A stretch of DNA of 64,000 nucleotides from Scytalidium lignicola (GCA_002812745.2 NCSJ02000004.1:62001-126000), one strand, 5' to 3'; positions 34,939 to 47,966 are shown, counted from the first letter of the stretch. Made by a program: numbers and translations. The notes: generated by a model from the letters alone, not told the origin.

Positions 34939-37828
34939 TCACGTAATCAAGTTCAAGAATGGGCTGTATAATAGCTCATCTGCACTTGGTCTTTTCGTAT
35001 GTTCGACTTCGAACGTCTGCGAGAGGAAAGTCTTCGCTTCAGTGCTAGCATGATCAGGAATCGTGGGGCTGATCTTAGCACCCCCGATCTTGAAGATAGC
35101 TTGCAGCTGGGAGCAATCAGGAAATGGGTGAGTTCCGGTCATCATCTCTACAACGAGACATCCAAGTGACCAGATATCCGCCTTGCGAGTATACGATGTT
35201 TGCTTGACAACTTCTGGGGCCATCCAAAACACGGAGCCTTGAAGGGAAGGGCGGTTCTTATTATTTGCTGGACCACTGAGGAGATTGGAAGCTTCAATCT
35301 TCTTTGAAATCCCGAAGTCTGAGATCTTAATGCCGCCTTTGTTGTCAACTAGAATATTTGCGCCTTTGATATCTCGGTGAATGATATCTCTGCCATGAAG
35401 ATAAGCAAGACCAGTAACAATCTGGCGAACGAAGCTGCGTATTAGGGGTTCGCGAAGCGCTCCGTATGAATTAAGCATAGTTTGTACCGAACCGCCAGCG
35501 ACGTATTCTAGAAAAATGTTTAGGTGATCGCCGGATGAGCTAGCACCTAGGTATTGCACAATGTTTGGGTGTTGTAGGTCTCGAAGGAGACTGATCTCGC
35601 GCTTTAGAGCGTCAATCATACTCTTCTTTCTCGCATCATTTTGGCTATTCGCACTAGGCGACGGTGTCTCGACTTGTTTCACCGCTAGGAGCTCTCCTGT
35701 AACTGCATGTAGAGCCAGATAGACACTACCAAAGGAACCCTGGCCGATTAATGCACCTTTCATCCATTTGCTATCATCCCAGGAATCACCTGCGAGAAAG
35801 CTCTCGAGTTCTTCATCTACGTCTTCGCCATCATCATTCAGGGCCTGGCTGATGTCTCTCAGGGAGCCTCCTGCTTCAGTACTGCCATCTTCAAAGTAAC
35901 TATGAGTCATAATATTACCCTCTGGATCAGTCACGTTGACATTAGTTGTGCTGTCGGACCCACTGTCGAACGACACATAAGACTTGCGATTTGGTTCCGC
36001 TGATTCTTCCTGCACACGTTCTAATATTGAAGAAGCCACAGAGTCCCTATAATGCCGACTTACTCCACGTGGAAACTCTGACCGGACCTTGGCTAACTGG
36101 CTGTTACCACTAAGCCAGGTATCGGCAATTGTAGGCATGGGAGGAGCATCCGTGACACTAGATGCAAAGCTCAGGTTGCTCACAACACTCAACCGGCTGT
36201 TGATCTTGCTTAGTCGGGTTGATCTTCGAAGGGACAGTCTAGCTGTACGATCGATTTCCTCGCGGGGATGATCTGGGAAGTAGGTTGTCAGGTCTGACGT
36301 GATCAACTCACTGGGCGGCCTTTGACCAAAGAATTGACGAAGAACACCCTTCTTGTTTGTTTTTGGGGATCTTAGGGTGTTTGTTCTTCTCTCTGTAGGA
36401 GCGGGCCTTTCGAGATCCTTGGCAGCGTTATAGACATTTCGTTCCCGTTCTCCAGCGGAAACTGCTGACCCAGTGGAGTGGAATGAAGCTGGGGATAAGG
36501 GATGTTGTAAATTGCTATCCCAGCTTTCTCCAAGGACTTTTTGCACCTTGAGTTGGCTGCGTTTCTCAGCACTTTCAATAGCTCTAGTATGATTAATAGC
36601 AGCCTCTTCCATTGCTATAGCAGCTGCGCGCTGTAGCTCAGCTTCAATAGGTTCTCCAGCGTGAACCTTTCTTAGAATGAGACGATTGCGCTCAGATCTC
36701 TTCTGATCCTTTATGATACGCCATAACTCACTTTCGGAAAGCCGCCGGCATTGCGCGGGATCCGGTTCGACTCCATTCAATACATAGAAGCAGTGGTTTC
36801 GTTCATGATCCTCTCGAAACCCGAATTTTCGTAAAGTTACCCGCATTACCTCGTCACAAGAGTTACAATCGGTGATTTTGACAACCTTTGTCAATCCATT
36901 CTTGTATATCACTCTGATAACATCTTGGTTCTGAGGTAATTGCGCCATTAAAGAGCCGTCGATGCTGCCATTTCCCCGATTATGTTGATGAGCAAGACGG
37001 GACGTTTGAGGTGTGTCGGATGGAGTGCCCGGTCTTCGTCCAGAGGCAGTTGCGGCACTTGATGGGTTGCTAGTATTAAAGTAACCAGCCTGTTCACGCC
37101 TAGCAGTTTCTGCAGGGCTCACGATGCCATAGCCTCGTGCTCCTCTCACTACCCGAACTTCTGAAGCAGCTAACGGTGAACTAGTCCTATAAGGCACGTT
37201 AGCATAATCTGGGGTTGAATTATCGCCACTAAGGATCTCAAATTGTCTAAAATACCTTTTAGGAGCAGATGGGGTTGGAACCGTACGGTTACCAGAATTT
37301 GGGGGTCGTGGTGATCCAGAGGAGGAAGGAGTGTATGTATCTAGGCCAGCAAAGGAGTCCTGAAAACTATTTAGTATGGTACTCTCCTAAGTCTCAAGGT
37401 TGGCTTACCCTATTCCGTTTCTTCTGATTGGCATATGCCTTTGTTCGCAGCTTCTTGATGGCCAGAAATAGACGAACCCGGTCACCAATCTTCTCAATGC
37501 CTATTTCTTGCAAAACAGCCTTATCCATCTCCAACAGATTCTCACCATTGATATTATTCTTCCTGAACAGCATCTCGTAATCACCACAGTTGACGGTTCT
37601 TAGCCATTCACACACACGGTCTTCGTCCCACTTCTTCGCAGATTCTGGTCCATCGATGTCGGAGAAATCTGATTCTGTTGGACTGGCGAAGGATTGAGTA
37701 GCACTAGCGACGGCAGGTGCTCGTCGACCGGATGAAATGGAAGATACTGGAGCTGAACTGGAGGAAAGATTGGAGGAAGCCGATAGCAAAGGGGCCTGGA
37801 ACGGCGATTTCGAAGCCAGCAATGCCAT
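34939..37828 (-). CDS. STE11: MAP kinase kinase kinase STE11
   Basis: STE11 is the MAPKKK of the pheromone/filamentation cascade (NRC-1, MST11 and Byr2 in other fungi). Three exons are read: 37828 to about 37410, a short one near 37360-37266, and a long one from about 37187 to 34939. The protein has about 920 residues. A SAM domain lies at about residues 67-135 (WDEDRVCEWLRTVNCGDYE, LLEMDKAVLQEIGIEKIGDR) and would bind STE50. A Ras-binding-like domain lies at about 255-345 (VIRVIYKNGLTKVVKI, DHERNHCFYVLNG). The kinase domain is at the C-terminus: GQGSFGSVYLA, LAVKQVE, HRDIKGANIL, DFGISKK, VFWMAPEVVK. All catalytic residues are present. Confidence 0.95.
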
Positions 37829-40173
37829 CTTGCAGAAGATTAACAATTATATATCGAGTTTAAAGGATATGTGTTCAAGATTCGAGGTAAAATGACCAAT
37901 CCGAGGATGCAACTGAGCTACAAGAAGAAAATAACACCGAATTCCTCGTATGGCTGTATGAACTGGAATCTCCTGCCGTATCCGGTAAGGCAGTGTCACC
38001 TCGGTTTGAAGAGCTGATGACAACCAATACGGTACTTCTCGAAGGGAGCGAGGTGAAGTATTCCTACGCGTGCGGTCCAGGATAGAATCAGGTGCAAAAT
38101 AAATCGGCTGGTGAAAGAAGAAAAAAGAGAAGTGGGGGAGAGGGTATGAATGACGGATCACTTTGAACGCATTCGCAGAAAAAGGAGTCCCGGATCAGCT
38201 TCAGCAATAGAATAATAATAATGTGAGGTTTCCGCCAAGTCCAAACAACGACAGAACGTGAGGAGTAGGATTCAACTCGAGGGAACTTCTCTCTCTTGCT
38301 GATTGTACCTCCCTCCTCGAGATGGTGAAGGTCCTAGTGGAGGTTTTGTGTAGAGAGCGGCTGGAATTGAAGGTCGCCTGGGTTTGGCCCAAGACTAGCG
38401 CGCTTTCTTAGGGTGAAACACGACGCATGAGCAAGTGCCGGGGTTGAATGGACAAAGAGCTTCGCGCGAAACACACCACCAAGATAATGGTCCCAGAGAG
38501 AAAGCAGAAGACCCTTGGTTTGCTTGAGGGTGGTGTCCTTCACAATCACCCTTGTCTGCTGTGACTTTTTGTTTTACTTTATTTTATAAATTTTTACTCG
38601 ACTTGCGCTGGCTCAGAGTACCGTATCCTCAAGGTCGAGAATCCGAAGCTGCTGGTCTCTTGTGCGACGCAACGGGACCGTTGAGCCCAGGGAGCTCCTC
38701 CAGACCCTGCTGTCAGCCTTGAAACGCTCCTCCAATTCTCCCAATCAGACTCGCTGGCGGCAAAAACAACACGAAACGCAGGGCTAACCCGACCATTCAC
38801 GTCAAGCTCCTTCGGGTTAGCGGACCATGAGGGCGGGCGCTACTTGAAGACCTCAAACGACGACGCATCAACTAAATCTGGATGCGTGGCTAGTACGGAT
38901 CCGTACAGTAAGTCATGGTGCAAGGCAATCCGGCAATAAATACAGTAATTAAAAATCTACGATGTGCAGATCATGCCAGTGATCTACCTCACGACCGTTG
39001 CCGCCCATGACATTACCAAGCAGCCAAAGTACCCGATACCGTGGCTGGTGACCTCATTAGCTTCTACAAAACATAATCTTGAAACTTCCATTATCTTATT
39101 CCGCTATGCCCGCCTACAGTACCCCTTTCTTCTGTTACTGTGTACGTAAGTACTGTAGTCCGTACTATCACGTGTATTAACCAAGCCACAAGGATGAACC
39201 AGATTCGTTTATTGTTAATGAGCAGTTCATCATTATGCTCTCTCCCTACCAAAATTTCGACTTATTATATATATTAACATAAACATCATATATACCCTCC
39301 GGCCGAGGGACTTTTTACCCGTTTAACTGCGCGGCTTCATCTGTTACCGACTGTTTCGCTCGGATCTTGGAGGTGCGGAAAATTATAATCATCCCAAATA
39401 ATCAGGCTGGCTGTACGAAGTAAGTACTGTGATTGATTCAAATTCCAAAATCGCTCCAATAAAGTCTCTTTCCGTGCAAAGTCTCGAGTGCCGTTCCTAT
39501 TCTCATGCTCGCGGATCGCAACTGGATTCTGACATTGACAGCCATGATTGAATAACTACTGGCTATTTCTAGGTCCTTTAGTGCTGTTTGAAATACAGCA
39601 CAAGTAGTATTGCTTTTGCATCCCCACGATCCCGCAGGTTCATTGTACTGTAATAGACACCCGTACTTTGCCCAGGCAATCCTGAGATCGCGGGCAGGAT
39701 TTTGATGCTAGGGTACCTAGTCGGTTTGCATACCTCCGTACAGTACTGTGATATAGTATGAATCACATTGGCTGTCANTTTTTTTATTTGGCATAATAGG
39801 AGAACTCTTGAAGGTTCAAGTCTCCACACACCAGGTCATATGTTTAAAAATAAAGGAAATAAAGCGAAGACCAATTAGATCTAACATTAGAATACTTCAC
39901 AATTTTCATCCTTGCGGTCGGTCTGAGGCAAGAGGAATAAGATCCATCATAAATTTGTAAAAGAAAAATATTTATNAAAAAAAAGGTCCCAAAGGTAGTC
40001 AGGGCATTAATGTAAAATCAGAGTGATATTCTGCTGCAGTGTGACGTTAGTCACGTGGTACAGTCGTTATTGCGCAAATGGTCGGCTCTATCCACCAGAG
40101 GAGCTATCCTTCTCGTCAGCCTTGGACTATCTACAGCCTTGAGCTCCTCAATACAATGTGTTAGCATTTACGG
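37829..40173. other. Long gene-free stretch with repeated TACAGTA-like words
   Basis: About 2.3 kb lies between the divergent STE11 and VPS18 genes. The part next to STE11 should hold its promoter and leader. A 14-base perfect palindrome, GTACGGATCCGTAC, is at 38893-38906. TACAGTA or TACTGTA words recur at about 38905, 38941, 39117, 39152, 39424, 39647 and 39740. Ns at 39778 and 39976 sit at homopolymers. No protein frame is convincing and no tRNA is complete, although GGTTCAAGTC at about 39815 resembles a T-loop. Confidence 0.45.
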
Positions 40174-43100
40174 ATGGCTCAGGACCCATCGCGCGGCTAT
40201 GTGGCCGCTGGAAACCTTCAGGATCTGGATGAGATATCCCTTCCTATATTTAACGTGGAGCGTGTGCAACTCCAGTTCTCAATATCATCGGATTTTGTTG
40301 CCGCGCAAGTCGCAAATAACGTCCTTGTTCTAGCACTATCCAATGGCAGGATACTCCGAATTGACCTTGATAATGCTGAAGACATAGATGGTATAGTTGT
40401 CACAAGCTGGGAGAGTGCTCTTTGACTAACTTGGATTGCAGATATTGACCTGCCTAAAAAAACCTCCGAAGTTGGTGTCATAAGACGCATGTTTCTTGAC
40501 CCTACAGCCTCTCACCTCATAATATGTACAGTTCTAGGAGAGAACTACTACCTTCACACACAATCAAGACAACCAAGACCTCTAGCCCGGTTAAAAGGTG
40601 TTTCAATAGAGGCCATTGCCTGGAACCCTTCTTTACCTACAGCATCCACAAGGGAGATCATAATAGGTGCATCGGATGGAAATATCTATGAAGGCTATAT
40701 CGAGACATCAACCGAGTTTTACCGCAAGGAGGACAAATATTTGAAGCTTCTGCAGAGAATTCCGGATGGTCCGGTAACTGGTCTATGGGTAGATCTTATT
40801 CCCGGGAAGCCTGATATGAGAAGAGTGGTCATAGCTACGGAGAGCAAACTACTACATATTATGGGCAGAGTTGGTCGAGCAGGATATGATGGCGGAACTT
40901 CAATCTACAGTCGGCTATTTGAAGCAGAACAACCAGCTATCTATGAAATATCGAGGATCTCGAATAACGGAGTCTCTACTTTGGTGGTCTCACCAGACCC
41001 TCCAGATTCCTCATCCTTGGAGAGCATCACCCCTGACCGCGTATTTGCTTGGCTCTCGTCTCAAGGGGTGTTCTATGGTCCTTTGCTTACTACGCCGGCC
41101 TCACCAGACTTAGGTGATAGAGTCTATGCTGAGGCAAAGTTGCTGCCTAGATCTCAACTTCCTGCCTCGGAAACAGCCGGTGGACGCAAGAACGCCGGAC
41201 AAGACTCTATTGATTCAATTGCATTAACGCAGTGGCATATCTTAAATCTTGTGGGAGGCCGAGTGATTGCTGTGAATCGACTGGATGACACGATCGTCTT
41301 TGATCAGATTGTACTAGAGCCTGGTCAGCAGGCTCTCGGTCTCCTTGCTGATCAGCAGAAGAACACATTCTGGCTTTTCACTACACAGGAGATCTTTGAA
41401 ATTGTCGTTACTAGCGAAGATAGAGACGTATGGAAAGTCATGTTGCAGAAAGAGCATTTTGACGCGGCCCTGCGACATGCTAAAGGCCCTGCTCAAAAAG
41501 ATGCCGTCGCCACTGCATCAGGAGACTACCTAATTAGCAAAGGAGCATTCATTGAAGCTGCCGGAGTTTTTGGAAAGAGCAGCAAGCCTTTTGAGCAGGT
41601 AGCGTTGACATTTATCGATAATGACCAACAAGACGCATTACGGAAGTATCTCTTAACAAAGATTACGACATATAAAAAAAACCTCCATTATGCAACGAAT
41701 GATGATTGCTAGTTGGCTGGTGGAGATATTTATGTCCAAACTCAATTCTCTCGATGATACTATTATGACGAAGGCAGAACTATCGGATAGTCTCAACCCA
41801 GCCCAAACTATGGACCAACTTGATGCTATTCGTACCGAGTACCGGGAGTTCATTACTAAATATAAGAATGATCTTGATCGAAAGACTACATATGATATCA
41901 TTAGCAGTCATGGTAGAGAAGAGGAACTACTCTTTTTTGCTAGTACGGTCAATGATTATAACTACGTCCTATCCTATTGGATACAGAGAGATCGATGGAA
42001 AGAGGCATTGAACGTCTTGAAAAGACAAATTGCGCCAGAAATCTTCTATCGATATAGCAGTGGCCTCATCACCCATGTTGCTAGCGATCTCGTTGATATT
42101 CTGATGAGACACCCAGATTTAGAACCTCGAAAGCTCATTCCAGCCTTACTTACCTACGACAAAAATTTCGTAGGTCCTCTGTCACAAAATCAAGCTGTCC
42201 GATACCTCCTCTACGCAATCAACCAGCTGAACTCAACTGACGCTGCTGTCCACAATACACTCATCTCAATCTACTCATCACATCCATCTAAAGATGAATC
42301 CGCCTTGCTTTCTTATCTAGAATCCCAAGGTGACGAGCCTAGATTTGACTCTGATTTCGCTCTTCGCCTCTGCATCCAACATTCCCGTATACAGTCCTGT
42401 GTCCATATATACAGCACCATGGGGCAGTATCTCCAAGCCGTTGAACTAGCCTTGGCGCAGAATGAGATTGACTTGGCTTCTATGGTTGCCGATCGACCAG
42501 TCTCTAACCCTCAACTGCGGAAGAAACTCTGGTTAGCTGTAGCNAAAAAAAGTGATTTCTCAGTCAAATGGTATTAAAACAGCCATTGAGTTTCTCAAGC
42601 GGTGTGAGCTCCTGAAGATCGAGGATCTCATACCCTTCTTCCCTGATTTCGTAGTCATTGACGACTTCAAGGAGGAAATTTGCGCTGCGCTTGAGGATTA
42701 TAGTCGGAACATAGACCAACTCAAAAAAGAGATGGACGAATCATCGCAAACAGCGAATAATATTAAAATCGATATTGCGGGCTTGGATCATCGGTATGCA
42801 ATCGTCGAGCCCGGAGAGAAATGCCATGATTGCGGCCTGCCGTTACTGAGCAGACAGTTCTTCGTGTTTCCCTGTCAGCACGCATTCCATAGTGATTGTT
42901 TAGGGCGAAGGGTCATGGAGCAGATAGGTGTAGGAAAGAGCAAGAGAATTAAGGACTTGCAGATGGCTGTTAGCAAGGGGATGCTTACTGGTGCAAAAAG
43001 GGATGCTGCCATTGCGGAGCTGGATGGATTGGTCGCTTCAGCTTGGTCAGTACATTCATCTTATCATTTCAAATTTCATAACCGCCTTTCTAACCTCGTT

Positions 43101-43191
43101 ATACAGCATTTTATGTAGCGAATTCGCGATCAATCGCATAGATGAGCCTTTCATACTGCCTTCCGATGATTTGAATGAATGGGCATTATAG
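40174..43191 (+). CDS. VPS18: Vacuolar sorting protein VPS18 (PEP3), frame broken twice
   Basis: VPS18 is a core subunit of the HOPS and CORVET tethering complexes, which drive endosome and vacuole fusion. Exons are 40174-40390, 40442-43045 and 43107-43191. The N-terminal beta-propeller carries VERVQLQFSISSDFVAAQVA and ALSNGRILRIDLD. Then comes the helical solenoid with HGREEELLFFASTVNDYN and YWIQRDRWKEALNVLKRQ. The C-terminal RING-like zinc site has CHDCGLPL, FPCQHAFHSDC and, across the last intron, CILCSEF. The frame shifts in an A8 run at 41673-41680 and again at the N plus A7 at about 42544-42551. Dropping one base at each gives conserved sequence (KKTSIMQRMMIASW; VAKKVISQSNG). I read these as sequence errors. 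About 960 residues. Confidence 0.92.
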
Positions 43192-43419
43192 TTAATGTAA
43201 TTTATAAATCAGATCATCTTATCAGCTGCGGAAACATAGCTATATCCCATATTTATAAACGTTGCTGTAGATACAAGCAGACGTGAAGTATCTAGCAACA
43301 TTGTAATTGATGCGGCTCCGATAAGAGTATTCTGTACAAAATTGAATCGAACAAGAGAGCAATATAGGTTCTAGTCCCCCAAGCCATTCTTGTATAAACT
43401 AATTTTTATACTTCCTCTA

Positions 43420-44357
43420 TCAAGCGCATTTTGTTACGTTGATCGTCGACTGTGTAATCAACATGAGGGCAACAATAAGTCCATACAGCGCTGCCAGATT
43501 TAATCCATCAGTAAGCCATCGCTGAGGTCTAGGGATTGCTGTCAAAAAATTACGTACCAAGCACTTCTGCAAAGATAAGGATTAGAACCATTCCAGCAAA
43601 CATTCTAGGCTGCTGTGCTGTCCCTCGAACGCCTGCATCACCTATGATACCGATCGAGAACCTATAGAGCCTTTTGATTAATTATGATTGTTCACCTCCA
43701 TAATAGTTCTCTTCGTTCTATGGCCTGTAGCCACAATAATGGAAGGGATACTTGGAAGAGGGATGAAATAATTGAATTACTATTACCCTGCAGATAACCC
43801 GCATAATCCTACGGCTAGACCAGCACCCAAATACAAGAAGTTCGTATGGAGGGCAGATTTCTCATGCAAATTACTCGCAATCAGCACGGAGACAACGAGG
43901 CCAAACATGCCTAGAACACCGCAGAGGATGACAGGCATAAGATCTGAGCTCTTCGTCAACAATTATTGCCTGGGACAAGAGGCTTTCCTATTTTGCTTTT
44001 GTACGATATATTCCCTATTCTCTGACAGACATCTAGGAGAGTGTGAGGACAAGAAGATGGCATACGCACTTCTTATAAGCATGTCAGGATGTAGAACGCT
44101 GACTGAGGATATTCCTATGCTAGACTTCGCGGTTCCATAGGCAGCGCCGGTGCAGCAGAGGACGATGGACAAACTACAACCCATTGTGCCAAAGAAAGAC
44201 TAAACACTCAGTTTCGGATTGCTCGTATGAACCTATCACAGGGCAAAATCAGGGGAAACTAACAGCGTAAACTGGACTATCACAGCAAAATGTCAGCCAT
44301 TGGTAGAGGATAATATTGCTTTTGAATGTCGTCTAGTTACCATCTGTCTAGGTCCAT
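43420..44357 (-). CDS. VMA3: V-ATPase proteolipid subunit c
   Basis: Subunit c forms the proton-carrying membrane ring of the vacuolar ATPase. The gene has six exons, including a 13-base exon at 44264-44276. The start MDLDRCPVYA at 44357 joins [16 protein letters not shown]. It then continues [53 protein letters not shown], and [27 protein letters not shown] carries the essential proton-binding glutamate in the fourth membrane helix. It ends in [15 protein letters not shown] and [19 protein letters not shown] places it with VMA3 rather than VMA11 or VMA16. About 160 residues and four membrane helices. Its 3' end is 229 bases from VPS18. Confidence 0.9.
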
Positions 44358-46105
44358 TATCGCTTCAAATTATTTTAGTATACTTCAAAAGAGAATGAGC
44401 AGAGACTGTATAATTATCTCTTTCTGAAAGAGGAACGGAGATATATTAGTATTAATAACGAAGAGGTGAAATCTGGGAAGAAACAAGCTTAAAAGAACCA
44501 TAAATGAAGGATTTCGGTCTGACTTTAGCTCAGCTATATAGATAGCCGTTCTAGCATTCTGATTTGCAGCCTTGAGCCATTATTACCTTTGAGATTAGGT
44601 ACAAGAATTAATCACTAATGCAATCTAACCCCCCTTTCAAACTCCAATTGAGTAGTACAGTGATACCCTTTTGGCTTTGATAACATTTTCGGTTCTGGTC
44701 ATTGGAGGAAGCTTGCTAGGCAACAGCTTTCAAATTCCACACATATCATATCCCGCGATTCAGATGACTTGAGTTTGTCGGGTTATTGAGAAAACTGTTC
44801 AGCACCCTATCATGGGTTGATATATCGCTGGAGAATTGTGTCTGTCTTCCATGCATCCTGGGTCTGATAAAATATTGAACGGTGGAGATTTAACATATAT
44901 TTTACTAACAAGAACTGGCAGGTCAGGATAGTTACCATGACGTAGATGCAAGTTTAATAATCGAGATAGCTAACTTCTCAAATAAGCTACAAAGCACAAA
45001 CGAAGAAGTATTTTACGCATTGCCGGTTCGGGGAGGGAAAGTGTAAAGTAGTGAGGCCACAGGGCAATGAAAGAGAAGTAATTATCAAAACATCCCGGAG
45101 TCAGAGCGGGAACGATGTTTGCCGAAGGGTCTACTGTAAGGGTAGCTAACACCCATAATGCCTTGGCACCTTGGCTTTTGAGTCGTGATACTGGCCAAGT
45201 CAAACCCCAAGACTGCCCAGCACTTGTGCAGTCCCGCAATGGCGAAGTTTCGCGGACAGCAACCTTTCTTTGCTGTCCAGCTGATTGATATGAAGGCAGT
45301 GCACGGAAGAGATGAACCAGACAGACGACCTCTGGAACTCATTTGACGCGGATGAATCGGCGAGGGTCGACCATATCCGGCACCATTGGTCGTTCATGGT
45401 ATTCGAGAGTTCTTTCTGCAGTTGAAGTACCGGTGGCAGGGTTTTCTAATGTCCGCGTCTCGGCATAAGTACCGATTGCGCCCTAAGATGCTGGGTCTTA
45501 CAGTTTCTTTTCTCCTTTCTCCTTCATCACAATTCGATTTCAAAGCAACGAACATTGGGACAGGGCATATTCAGACCCATCGCAGCGATGCGTAACCAGG
45601 TTGCGTAACCGGGTGAGCACGATATGTTCTCGCCTCATAAAAGTTCATGGGATGGTCCTCACGCCCTGGGGCAGCGGAGCGGGTAGTTCGTCACTTTGTA
45701 TCGGATCCCTCCTTGCTGTATTTGAGAGGCCGCGTCATGTTGTGGAATCCACCCCAGCCCTGTTACGCCAAGACATATAAAGAGTCTTGAGTCCAACATT
45801 TTAGGATATATTATTGAGGTGAGTGGTCAAAGAAAGCAGATTGTTATAAGACAGTTCTTGTGCTCATTCTAGCACTCCTTTGTATTTCTTGGCTGTGGTC
45901 ACCGTTCACTAGTACCATTTTCTACATAGCTTGCATTCGTGCTTTCATATTCGCACACTTGACTATCCACTTTTACGGAAACCGATCTAGATTTTTGATA
46001 TTGGGCAATATTCTGTTTGGCGCCTTTTATTTATTTATTTGTTTCTTTCTTTCTTGTGCTGTACATCGGAAGTCAATTCTAGGAGAAAATATCGGAAAGG
46101 ATATT
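44358..46105. other. Gene-free stretch before the aspartic protease
   Basis: About 1.75 kb. Open frames at 44970-45595 overlap on both strands and resemble no family. A TATAAAG at 45776-45782 could be the TATA box of the protease gene, whose start is 330 bases later. The frame upstream of 46106 is open to about 45860 but has no ATG, so it does not extend the protein. Nothing else is seen. Confidence 0.45.
45776..45782 (+). promoter_or_regulatory. Possible TATA box of the aspartic protease gene
   Basis: TATAAAG matches the consensus and lies 324-330 bases before ATG 46106, which would leave a leader of roughly 250-300 bases. The role is an inference from position and motif only. Confidence 0.35.
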
Positions 46106-47598
46106 ATGAAGTTTACGTCCGTCCTAGCTATTGCGGCTACGCATTTGTCACTAGTAAACGCACTTCAACTGCACAAGAGAACCGATGGTGTACCACACGT
46201 AGTGGAATTTCCAATCGAGCGCAGCTCAGTTTCCGATCGATTCCAAATAGATAGGTTAAGGGAGAGAGCAACAGTACAGACGTCTCTAAGTAACCAGGTT
46301 AGTGGAGTTTTAGCCAAATTATGTTGTTACTATTCTTCATGCTCAAACTGTATTAGAAAACCCTCTATATTGCAAATGCATCTGTAGGAACACCAGCGCA
46401 AACCGTACAATTGCAAATTGATACCGGCAGCAGTGATCTTTGGTTTAACACACCAAGCTCCCGGGAATGCCGGTCCAGACGCAATCCATGTGCCGTCACT
46501 GGTACATATGCCGCAAATTCCTCGTCAACTTATTCATATGTGGCCAGTGACTTCAACATAACCTATGCAGACGGTACAGGGGCATCAGGGGATTATGCCA
46601 CTGACACTTTCACTGTTGGAGGAGCGACCCTCTCATCACTGCAATTTGGGATCGGCTATACAAGCACTATCAATCAGGGAATTCTGGGAATCGGGTACCC
46701 ACTCCTTGAGGCACAAGTTTCTGCTGGGCGTGGACCATATAATAACCTCCCAGCGCAAATGGTTGCTGACGGTCTGATTCAATCAAATGCGTACAGTCTA
46801 TGGCTCAATGATTTGGACTCAAGCACCGGTAGCATACTGTTTGGTGGGGTGGATACGGCAAAGTTCGAAGGAGAGCTGCAGTCTCTGCCCGTACAGACAG
46901 TAAATGGACTTTTCCAGGCCCTCGAGATTACACTCACCGGATTGAATTTTGGGAATCAGATTATCGCTACGAACCAAACTGTACCCGCCCTCCTTGACTC
47001 CGGAAGCTCCCTGACTTTGCTGCCGGATTCTATGACGGAAGCAATCTACGAAGCTGTAGATGCTCAATTCGATTCTAACCAGGGGACCGCCTTCGTCGAC
47101 TGCAATCTGGCACAGAATACCACAACCATAGACTTCGTATTCAGTGGTCCAACCATCTCTGTAGCGATGTCCGAACTACTCATCCCAGCTGGTACTTCAA
47201 CAGGTGCACAGCTACGCTTACCCAACGGTGCCCCAGCATGCCTCTTCGGCATCTCCCCGGCAGGTAATCTTGGATCCGTGCTTGGAGACACGTTCCTGAG
47301 ATCAGCCTATGTCGTCTACGATCTGAGCAACAATGAGATATCGATAGCACAAACCATCTTTAACACCACCGAATCTAATATCCTTGAAATTGGTACTGGT
47401 ACGGATTCTGTACCACAAGCTACTCCAGTGTCCAATCCCGTAACAGCTCAAGGCGGTGGCGATTCAGTCGGCGGATTTTCTGGAACTGTAGCTGTTGCCA
47501 CGGCCACTTCAACGGGAGGTGCGACAAATACTGCTGCACCAATGAAGTTTGGTGCCATTGCTGCAGTAGGCGCTGGGATGCTTTATGGGGCCCTTTAA
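46106..47598 (+). CDS. GPI-anchored aspartic protease (yapsin type)
   Basis: Exon 1 is 46106-46297 and exon 2 is 46357-47598. The protein has about 477 residues. A signal peptide is visible (MKFTSVLAIAATHLSLVNA), followed by a propeptide with a KR site at about residues 24-25. The two catalytic motifs are QIDTGSSDLW and ALLDSGSSLTLLP, both intact. A cysteine pair (CRSRRNPC) sits between the first motif and the flap, as in yapsins. The C-terminus is a Thr/Ser/Gly-rich stalk and a hydrophobic end (KFGAIAAVGAGMLYGAL), the pattern of a GPI attachment signal. I infer a cell-wall or plasma-membrane protease that processes surface proteins. Several NxT/S glycosylation sites are present. Confidence 0.92.
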
Positions 47599-47966
47599 TT
47601 TGGTAACTTGCACAGTAGAAATTTTGTCGGTGATACTATAGATAGGCTTCCTTGCTTTCAGCCGAGCGTCAAATAAGTCTGAGGCCTTCGGAGCATTGTT
47701 ACGGCGTTCTGGGAAAGGATATAGCCAGGTGTCTAGGTTTTAAAGTTANTTTTTTTGTGCATTTTGACATAGGTTAACATGATATGATACTGGCGTACGG
47801 CAGTTATGATATGAGAAATTAATGACTGGAAGAATGACATCTATGATCTCTTTAACGTCCATCTACTGTGAATGAAATATACACTACTATTAAAAGTAAC
47901 CTTATAGTTCTCGATACCTGGCGTGTCGAGCATGTTAGATAGAACTTTGTTTCAACTATGACTATT
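47599..47966. other. Convergent intergenic stretch
   Basis: About 370 bases lie between the 3' ends of the aspartic protease and rhomboid genes. An N sits before a T run at about 47749. There is no coding frame or clear repeat. Confidence 0.4.

Noticed and set aside
39790..39835. tRNA suggested by GGTTCAAGTC
   Set aside because: No matching D-arm, anticodon arm or acceptor stem could be found in the 70 bases before it.
44970..45595. Overlapping frames of 65-89 residues on both strands
   Set aside because: They shadow one another in a moderately GC-rich patch and none has a family motif.
45860..46105. N-terminal extension of the aspartic protease with membrane-like segments
   Set aside because: The frame is open but has no ATG before 46106, where a clear signal peptide begins.
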